Translations under genes and position numbers: made by a program
The notes under the pieces: generated by a model
The model's database searches: none
What the model was told of the DNA's origin: nothing
Seen by the model: only the letters and a program-made list of their open reading frames with translations
Shown here: positions 56,701 to 64,000 of the stretch, piece after piece
Numbering within the stretch: position 1 is the stretch's first letter
Layout: the number at the start of each line of letters is the position of its first letter
DNA from: Gnetum montanum
Lineage: Eukaryota; Streptophyta; Gnetopsida; Gnetales; Gnetaceae
NCBI GenBank assembly: GCA_015680685.1
Contig: MNCI01009017.1
Coordinates: forward strand, 512,517 to 576,516
DNA: 64,000 nucleotides
Reading direction: 5' to 3'

Positions 56701-58180
56701 CCTTTTGTAGGAAAATGTGTGTTTGATTTTGATGAAGAATGCAAGAAAGATTTCCTTAGACTAAAGATGCTACTAACAATGACACCTATCCTGAGAATCT
56801 CGAATGACGAATTACCATTTGAAGTATCCATAGATGCCTGTGGGGTAGGAATTAGCATAGTTCTTTCACAAGAAGATAAGGTTGTATGTTTTGAGTCCTA
56901 TAAATTATGGGAAGTTGAGGTAAGTTACTCAAACCATAATCTAGAATTACTAGAAATTATTCAAGCTTTAAAGGTTTAGAGACATTATCTTTGTAGAAAA
57001 AGATAAAAGCCTAGAATATTTATAGAGATGGGTAGAATTATTGGCCTAATATAATTTTGAGATTAAATATATTCTAGAAAAATAAAAGGTAGTGGCTAAT
57101 GCCCTTAGTCAAATATAAAACTTGATGGTTAATGTTGTAACAACCCCTATGGCAGAAGAGATTAAGCTACAAATAAAAGAAGATACTTTAAGAAAATTCT
57201 AGTTAATATTTCTTTTGAACATCATTACGACATTTTTTCACATGTTATATTGATGAAGGAACAATGGGTATGTATACAAGAAGGAAATGTGATACTTAAG
57301 CTATTATTCGAAGCTCATGAAGTACTACCATATGCTAGATCTCCTAAATATGTCAAAACCTATATAATGATATGTAAGTTTCATTTCTAGCCTAGAATGA
57401 AAAATGATATATCCACATATATTAAAAATTTTCTCAACTTGCCAAAGAGTGAAGGTTGAACAAAATAATCCTAGCAAATTATTACAATCTTTCAAGGTCA
57501 CAACATGCAAATGGGAAAATGTTACCATGGATTTCATTATGGGATTACCAGTAACTAAGAAAGGAAATGACTAGATTTTAGTGGTAGTTAACTGCTTAAT
57601 GAAGATGAATCACTTTATAGCTTTGGAATCTACAAACATAACCGAAGAAGTAGTTAAAAAATTTTTACAAGAAGTATTTCAATTACATGGATATCCAAAA
57701 GAAATCACCTTTGATAGAGATCCTAAGTTTATCTTAGAATTCTAGTAAAAATGTTTTATAGAACTTGCGACCTAAGTAAAATTTAGCACAACATACCATC
57801 CAAAGAAAGAAGGCCAAATAGAACATGAAAATCGAATACTAAAAGACATTTTAAGAAGATACGTTAGAAGTAGATAAGAAAAATTAGAGAATTACTTGCA
57901 TCTACCTAAATTCACCTATAATAATAATTATCGCAAATCCATATGTCAAACATCATTCAAAGTTGTTTATAGCTGGAATATTCATATACCACTAACTTGG
58001 GTAGATCCAACTTTAAGAACAAAATGGAAGGAAGGAGAAATGAAAATTATGTAAAATATCATTACAAGAATTAAATAGAATTTGCAAGCAACCTAGGATA
58101 ACTATAAGAAATATGTGGATCAACATCACCTTAAGAAAAATTCCAAATTAGAGACCAAGTAGAACTATAACTACTTTTAT
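56701..58180 (+). pseudogene. E3 RNase H and integrase (broken, chromodomain absent)
   Basis: RNase H 56719-57110: FEVSIDACGVGISIVLSQED, YSNHNLELLEIIQALKV. Integrase 57240-58180: EAHEVLPYARSPKYVKTY-type zinc region, MDFIMGLPVTKKGND (57529), LHGYPKEITFDRDPKF (second Asp kept), TTYHPKKEGQIEHENR, HLPKFTYNNNYRKSICQTSF, then VDQHHLKKNSKLETK. The frame runs into 3' untranslated DNA without the chromodomain seen in Tekay relatives. Many stops. Confidence 0.8.
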
Positions 58181-58676
58181 TAATTCTCATGGTTGACCAA
58201 GATTAGAGATTATCTTAACCTTACTTTTATTTATAATCTTATTATCTTCTTTATTTCTGAATATATATTTAAATTTGATACGTAAATTATCTAGGATAAT
58301 GCAAGTTGGAAATAAGAATTTCCCCTACCTTTACTTGGATAACTAAATATTAGTTACACTTCGTGTGATCTTCGTTTAGACTAGTGATTGATGGTTGATA
58401 GATCTCTAATTCACCTCTTGTAATTTTCTTAAATAATGATGTAAGTATTAATAAAATAAAATTTAATTCCCATATATTCTTCTCATGTATATTTTATTTT
58501 CAAAATAAGCAAGAGAACATTAGGATATACAACTTGATGCCCAAACGAGAAATTAGAGTATTTCAACATAGAAGCATAAAAGGAGCATTGGAGCTAGAGA
58601 AAGATAGTGAATGTGGACTCTTTTGAGGATGAATGAAACATAAGGGGGTAGATTGCAATGTCTCCATTCATGAATG
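58181..58676 (+). other. E3 3' untranslated region, polypurine tract and 3' LTR stub
   Basis: Homologous to 53461-53899 of E5. Polypurine tract 58642-58652, then TGCAATGTCTCCATTC, the start of an LTR, only 23 bp before GATGA and E4 integrase sequence. The rest of the 3' LTR is deleted or was lost in assembly. Confidence 0.6.
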
Positions 58677-58681
58677 GATGA

Positions 58682-59180
58682 CTTGTTTGCCAAAAATTCA
58701 AGAAAGGTAAGGGTATTATTAGATATTATATACCTTTGCCAATTCCTAATGTTCCATGGGAAAGTATCTCTATGAATTTTACTTTTAAAATTTCCAACAT
58801 AAAAGCTAGTTAATATTCTATTTTTGTTTTTGATAGATTCACTAAATTTTAGACCTTGTAAGAGAAGCAATGATACATCTCATGTTGCTTACTTATATTT
58901 TCAAAATTTTGTAAGATTACATGGTCTCCCATTAAATATTGTATATAATAGAGATGTTAAGTTTACAATCCATTTTTGAAGGTTATTATGGAAACTACTA
59001 GATATAAAATTGCTCATTTCTAGTGTTTATCATCCATAAAATGATGACTAAAGTAAAGTTTCAAATAATTGCAAATAATTTATTGATCAAAATTTTGAGG
59101 TGTATTTGTGACAATTAGGCCAACACATGGAAAAAATATGTCCAAAAACTAAGATTATGTTAAGTTATTTTTAATCTATT
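58682..59180 (+). pseudogene. E4 integrase core (continued after E3)
   Basis: VCQKFKKGKGII, then IPLPIPNVPWESISMNF (58735-58785), FVFDRFTKF, VAYLYFQNFVRLHGLPLNIV, YNRDVKF (second Asp kept), ISSVYHP, CICDN.ANTWKK. This is chromovirus integrase in the same orientation as E4 and picks up where E4 stops at 36213 (AYYWQGM). Stops and shifts throughout. Confidence 0.72.
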
Positions 59181-60246
59181 AAAAAGTATAGCAATTCTTG
59201 TATTGCAAATTTGAAGGATGATAACTCAAACATTGTTAAGTTTTTGAAGCTAAAATTTTAACTAAACCTTTCCACATATATTATTTTTTAAATAAATCTA
59301 ATATATTATCAAAGTGTTATGCAATAAGGGAGAAACAATCTAATCTTTAGCTATCATTTAGTATGGTAAAAATTCAAGATTCAGAAAATTTGCCAAATTA
59401 TAAAGCTAATTTTTTCCAGACCACAATTGATATTGAACTAAAATTTTATTTGCATGTGGCCAACTATTATAGATTTTTAATAAATCTAAATTCATTGAAA
59501 AAATTTGTGAAATGAACAATATATCATTGAAATAGTAAATATCCCTAATTTTGACTATTCAACTTCCAAGATTAAGTAAATAATGATGAATAATTTTAAT
59601 GAATGTTAATGAATTGCATAATTGATAAAAGATTGATGAATTGATAATGAAATAGTAAAATTCTTGCTGATATTACATTGATGATTCTATACTACAAATT
59701 TCCAGTAGATTCCTTAGATATATATGTGTGACAAATGGAGCAAAGTTTACTAAAAATAATACAATATGGTCCTAATGATAAAAAAATTTAAAATTAAATA
59801 TATATATATATATATGGATTAGAGCCAAAATAACATTACAACTGCCCATCCATCTAGAAATTTCCTATATTTTATTAAAATAAACTTCTATTGTATAATA
59901 AAAATAATAAAATTATTATCTTCTACTCTAAAAAGCTATCATTCAAGTGGTTGTGTCCAAGCTCAAACCTATGTCTTTAACTCTTTAACTTGAGAAATGA
60001 TCACGTTATAAAAAATATATAAATATATATATTATATGTTAGATACTAACTATTTATTACATTATATATAAGTTCATATATAGTAAAACCTATGTATGTT
60101 AAATGCATATATATTTTTAAAAACAAAATAAATTGATAACCTAAAACTATAAACATTTAGACATACACCTAAAGAGTTTTAATTTAATGCTTCAAGAACT
60201 TTATCAAGAGACATAAGTAGATCAAGGTAATTTCTAAGAACTCCTC
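59181..60246. other. AT-rich stretch without recognised gene
   Basis: Very A/T-rich, with a (TA)n run at about 59797-59815 and another AT-rich block at 60010-60060. No motif seen. Confidence 0.6.
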
Positions 60247-61764
60247 TTATGAGCAACGAGTTGTCCCAATGCTCAACCATATTATCTATAAGCATCATCG
60301 TAGACCATGTGATTACTTGTGAATGGAACTACCATGGTATTTAGATAGTTAAATGTGAGATTTTAGGTCATAGTCTTTCCAACTATACTTGTACTAGTGC
60401 TTTGTATGTATGGTTAGATATAGTTGAGGCATATAATAATGATGTTAGTAGGACCTTGGACTAAACTAATTAATAATAAAGAAATTATTTATTTAACATA
60501 ATTAATAATAAAATTAAATCTTGGGCTAGCCTATGGTAATTAGTGTCTATTCCAAAAATATCATACATGTCCTAAACTTACATACCCATTGTTAGTATTA
60601 CTACGTATTATGCTACTTGGTGAACCACGTAATTGTAGTGCTAGGATAACCAAGTGAATATATGTTTATACTTACAATTTTTCATGCTCATTTTGACACT
60701 AATTAATGTATATAAAATTGTAAGTATTAATATAAATGCATGAAAAGAAATTGTATTGAAAGTAAATTTTATGCTAAGTCAAAGTGCTACAATGAATATG
60801 ATTATTCTTGATCTTATTGCCTATCATGGATTATGTCTAGGTATAATACCACTCAAATAAAACATCATACAATTAACTCAAATTCATGTTGTAATCATTT
60901 CCTAATTTTTACTAGACTAGAGAAATAAAATGAAAGAGTTTGGCTACACTAGTAACCAAAATAGTGTATAAACATGGTAGGTAAATCATATTTATAAGCA
61001 TTTTTATTATTGTGTTAACATAGATGAATTGATGTAGTAGAGGCTTAGTTAACAAAGTAATGTCAATGCTTCAATATCAATGAAGATACATTAATGCATT
61101 AGTATCAAATAACCCATTCTAAAATTGCATTTTATTATTCATCATACCTTCATGACTGACTAAAAACTCATCCTTAAGTTATACAAAAATAGAATAGCAT
61201 TTATTGCAAAATTTATGGGAATCATATAGACTAACAACTAAGAAGAATTAAATGTTACATTTAAAAATTTATTTAAGTTATTATTATAAAATTTTTATTA
61301 AAAATAAATATATATCAAGTTTTACAAAATTTTTAGAAACCTTCAAAAACCTATCAATGATGAATTTTCATGTTATCCATTGTCATGGCGATTCTTTTCT
61401 TTGTGGTTCTTCTAATGGCTCCTTTTCTTCCATGTAAAATTTCTTAAAGGATTAACTAATATTTTTCATCATTTTTCCATGATTCTTTAAGCAATGAACA
61501 TGTGATGTTATAATTTAATTTTTATATTTGCTACCTAGCCATGGTCATATCTTCCTCTTGGCCTTTTCTCCCTACCTTGCAAAATACCTCTAGACTTAGG
61601 AACTCATTTAGGCATCATCTACAATCACCAAAGAATCAATATTAGTTTTTACAATTTTTCCTTAGTGTTTAAAATTTTTCTAGATCATTGGTTAGCTTAA
61701 AGTTCAAAATAATTTGATGTTTAAGACCAAATTGATTACACAATAATGTTCCTAAGGGTCTTGT
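60247..61764 (-). mobile_element. Old L3-type LTR (L3-C) with part of its interior
   Basis: LTR 60247-61144: TTATGAGCAACGAGTTGTCC aligns with TGATGAGTGACGAGGTACCC; it ends ATTCATCA and is followed by TACCTTCATGACTGACTAAA, the polypurine tract and interior start seen at 26699 and 38417. The interior to about 61640 aligns loosely with the second-gene region. The other LTR is missing. This is the most diverged L3 copy in the window. Confidence 0.65.
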
Positions 61765-62155
61765 AAAGTTTAGTTATAGTAATTCTTGTCATTCTAGCAT
61801 TGAAAAAAGTCCATTTAAGAAAAAATATAGTTATGATCCTAGGATGGTAGATGATTTGAGAAACTTCAATGATTGTGATCATGTTAATTTAGATTTTTGT
61901 GAAAAGAGTGCAAGACTTGCATAAGCAAGTTAAGAAAAAACTTGAAGGCAAGAAAAAAGAAGTTGATGCTACTAAGATCTTGGGAAAGAAGAAGGTGATA
62001 TTCAATATTGGTGATTATGTATGGCTCCATTTGGGAAATGAGAGACTAAATAATATAAAATTCTCCAAGATCATGTCAAGAATATTGGTCCATTTCAAAA
62101 ACAGGTCCAAAGTGAATAATAATGCTTATGAGCTTATGAGCTTGAATAACTGCTA
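61765..62155 (+). pseudogene. E4 integrase C-terminus
   Basis: KFSYSNSCHSSIEKSPFK, YSYDPRMVDDL, then an 85-codon open piece (61899-62156): VQDLHKQVKKKLEGKKKEVD, KKKVIFNIGDYVWLHLGNER, NNNAYELMSL. The GDYVWLHL..ER and NAY.L blocks are the GPY/F-type end of chromovirus integrase. It continues 58682-59180. Confidence 0.72.
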
Positions 62156-64000
62156 GAATGATTAGAATAACTACTAGAGTAACCACTAGAGTAATTGCTC
62201 TAATAATTAGAATAATTTCTAGAGTAACCCCTCTCATCATACCCCCACAACTGAATGAAAAATCATCCTTGAGTTCCTTACAAAATATTGAGAAGGTATG
62301 GGATTATTGACTAATTGACAACTGACTGTGGAATGGGATGATAGACTCAACGTGCCCAGTGAACATATCAATAAGCATATTACAAAATTAGTGTTCATGA
62401 CCATTTTGGTGAACACTCGTACATAAATGACATCCAAGCCTTTATTTGGTAGGTTGAAGAGAGAAAGAAGATGAAGCATGTTTCTGCCAATGCCAAGATT
62501 GTGCCTTCCATTGTTTATCCATAGCCATGCCACCAAACTTGCTTCTTTCGTAAATGCTCTAGTTTCAGTCCATCTTGAGTGCTTCCTCCAAGCCCAATCC
62601 ATTGTTTGTATGATCACCATCTGCACACACAACACAGTCACAAATGAGCAAGGATAGATCATCCACAATGTAGTTGATACCTTGCCTCAATATGAAGTGC
62701 ATTGGCTGAGTTGTGGTTATGGCAGAAACTGGTTCAGAGATTTATCATTAGAAACTACCCAGGATGTAGGGGTTAGGAAATTAGTAAAATGAAAAAAATT
62801 AAAAAATTTGTGCTAGGGCCCCCACAAGTAAGAGTGAACCTCTGGTAGCTATAAGATGGAAAAATATGAGGAACAAGAAAGATGGGAAAAATAACAATGG
62901 CAACGCCAATAAAATGGATGCCATGGATGGGGATGAAATAAGAAATGATTGATTGTAGGAAATGTTTAAGGAAAAGAAGTTAACAATTACACCAAAAAAG
63001 AAATGTCAGTGGGTCCTCCCCAAAGTAGGCTCATGGATTTTATGCCTTGACAAACCCACAAACCAAAGAGTCCGTAGGCTCTAGGAATGTCATTTGGAAG
63101 CAAGAGTTAAAAACTTACCCACAAGAATTCACCAAAGAAAAACAATGCATCAACCCAAAAATGGACTAATGATAGAACCAGTAATGAGGTGGAAAATTGG
63201 GGAGAAAGATGGAGATGAGAGAATGGAATGGAATCCCAAGAATATGGTTGTATAAAGTTCCTTGTGTATTTTATGGTTAATGTGACTGAGTAGAACTCAT
63301 CCCAAATCCATACTCAAAAAAAACCACATCTAGTGACCTTGCAACAACACACTTGACCAATCCATCCACTTGAAGCAACAAGAATGCTTCCACAAAGAGT
63401 CACCACCATTTCGAGGAGAGCGAGATGGAGAAGTAAGAAGCGAGAAAGGGCCTTAGTTAGAGGGAATCTTTAGGCATGGGTAACATGTCTTTCCAGTTCC
63501 ATAATTGTGCTTGTAGCCCATATTTCTTATGTCTAAGGGGTGTGCTTTGAATTCTCACACCTTTATTTTTTTATTTTTTTTGCATGAAAACCACACCATG
63601 CAAAGACTTATTTTTATTCACTTAGCTTCCTGATTTTTGAACAATGTCAGAATGGCAAAAAAACCCAAGAAAAAGCATCCAAGCACCCAAGATAATGGCC
63701 AACACAAATGCATCGAATCCCCTTAAAGTCACATCCTTTTCATCCTTTGAGTCTTTCCTTGGTTTGAAAAGTACCTAGCCACCAATTCATTAAAATTTTA
63801 CGTAGAAAAAGAGGGACTATACAGTTCCAAGCCAAAGAAGACCATAGAGTTGTATGGATGAGTGGACGGCGTGGACTCATTGCCTATTTTACCAAAAGAA
63901 CCATACCTTAATATCAGCATCATAGTTCAAAGGTAAAAACCAAACATTAGCAATCAATATGATATAATTCAATCCACCATCATGAGCACTTATTAGATGA
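62156..64000 (-). mobile_element. L3-type element fragment L3-D, running off the window
   Basis: A short CTAGAGTAAC-rich repeat (62170-62220) and CTCTCATCA are followed by TACCCCCACAACTGAATGAA, the family polypurine tract and interior start (62226). GTGGGTCCTCCCCAAAGTAG (63010-63029), GGCATGGGTAACATGTCTTT (63474-63493) and GTATGGATGAGTGGACGGCG (63853-63872) match the untranslated region of L3-A and L3-B in order. The gag should lie beyond 64000. A 143-codon minus-strand open frame (62668-62237) sits where the second gene is expected but shows no clear match to it. Confidence 0.62.

Larger units (their letters stand above)
36214..58676 (+). mobile_element. Tekay-like element E3, sibling of E2, split by L3-B and E5
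   Basis: 5' LTR 36214-36710, primer site 36713, antisense gene (36857-37579 and 45222-46585), leader (46590-48947), gag (48948-49312 and 54511-55330), pol (55331-58180), 3' untranslated region, polypurine tract AAGGGGGTAGA (58642-58652) and a 23-bp stub of the 3' LTR (58654-58676). Without its two insertions it is about 9.6 kb, close to E2. It lies in the integrase of E4, which resumes at 58682. Flanking pentamers TATGA and GATGA differ by one base. Confidence 0.78.
25020..62155 (+). mobile_element. CRM-like chromovirus E4, split into five pieces by later insertions
   Basis: Pieces: 25020-25793 (5' LTR part), 32280-36213 (LTR end, primer site, gag, protease, RT, RNase H, start of integrase), 58682-59180 (integrase core) and 61765-62155 (integrase C-terminus), with the 3' LTR not seen. 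The first break is L3-A, shown by the TCTTT duplication. The second is E3, with TATGA (36209-36213) against GATGA (58677-58681). The third, 59.2-61.77 kb, contains an old L3 LTR. RT wording (LPLIRSIQHQI, IKYRFSIPRMDVILD, FGLTNA.KKFMRLMHEVLR) resembles CRM chromoviruses; lineage is moderately certain. Confidence 0.68.

Noticed and set aside
62237-62668. 143-codon minus-strand frame as a host gene
   Set aside because: It lies in the position of the L3 second gene within an L3-type element and shows no host-protein motif; kept only as part of L3-D.

Overview
This window reads as nuclear intergenic DNA from a seed plant with a repeat-rich genome. It is AT-rich, and apart from short unassigned stretches it consists of nested, decayed LTR retrotransposons plus two intronless host-gene fragments, an ABCB transporter and a CCR4-type deadenylase. 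The retroelement lineages (Athila-, Tat-, Tekay- and CRM-like Ty3/gypsy) and the primer sites for plant initiator-Met and Asp tRNAs point to a plant. I cannot name the species. I found no intact host gene, rRNA, tRNA or CRISPR array. Three long N runs (11270-11751, 27174-28117, 44239-44391) and six single Ns mark joins in the assembly.

Layout. (1) 1-3287 is the pol of an Athila-like element (E1). A Tekay-like element, E2 (3288-12142, target duplication GGTGA), is inserted in it, and E1 probably resumes at 12143. (2) 14266-15590 is an ABCB pseudogene. (3) 16833-20513 is a pol-less LTR element (L5, target duplication TAATA/TAATT). (4) 20990-23440 is a minus-strand Tat-like gag-protease relic. 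(5) From 25020 to about 62155 one CRM-like chromovirus (E4) is split into five pieces. A gag-only element of family L3 (L3-A, 25794-32279, duplication TCTTT) sits in its 5' LTR. Element E3, a sibling of E2 (36214-58676), sits in its integrase. A second break at 59.2-61.77 kb holds an old L3 LTR. E3 is itself split twice, by L3-B (37580-45221, ATTAA/AGTAA) and by E5 (49313-54505, duplication GTATT). (6) 60247-64000 holds older L3-type pieces.

Three systems stand out. First, E2 and E3 both carry, between the 5' LTR and gag, an antisense gene on the opposite strand with five exons and four short GT-AG introns. Splice positions and protein sequence are recognisably shared between the two copies, and exon 1 resembles a plant mobile domain. 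Second, E5 has the LTRs, leader and 3' end of the E2/E3 family, but its gag-pol is replaced by a CCR4-type deadenylase coding sequence, so it is a gene-transducing retrotransposon. Third, family L3 encodes gag (470 codons still open in L3-B) and a second protein but no pol. Its U3 promoters carry 33-bp tandem repeats built on a 20-bp ACGT-core palindrome, and a similar TATA-plus-palindrome module lies inside L3-B upstream of the second reading frame.

Most frames are broken. Where siblings can be compared, many changes are C-to-T or G-to-A, as expected after cytosine methylation. The order of insertions follows from which element interrupts which: E1 before E2; E4 before E3 and L3-A; E3 before L3-B and E5.
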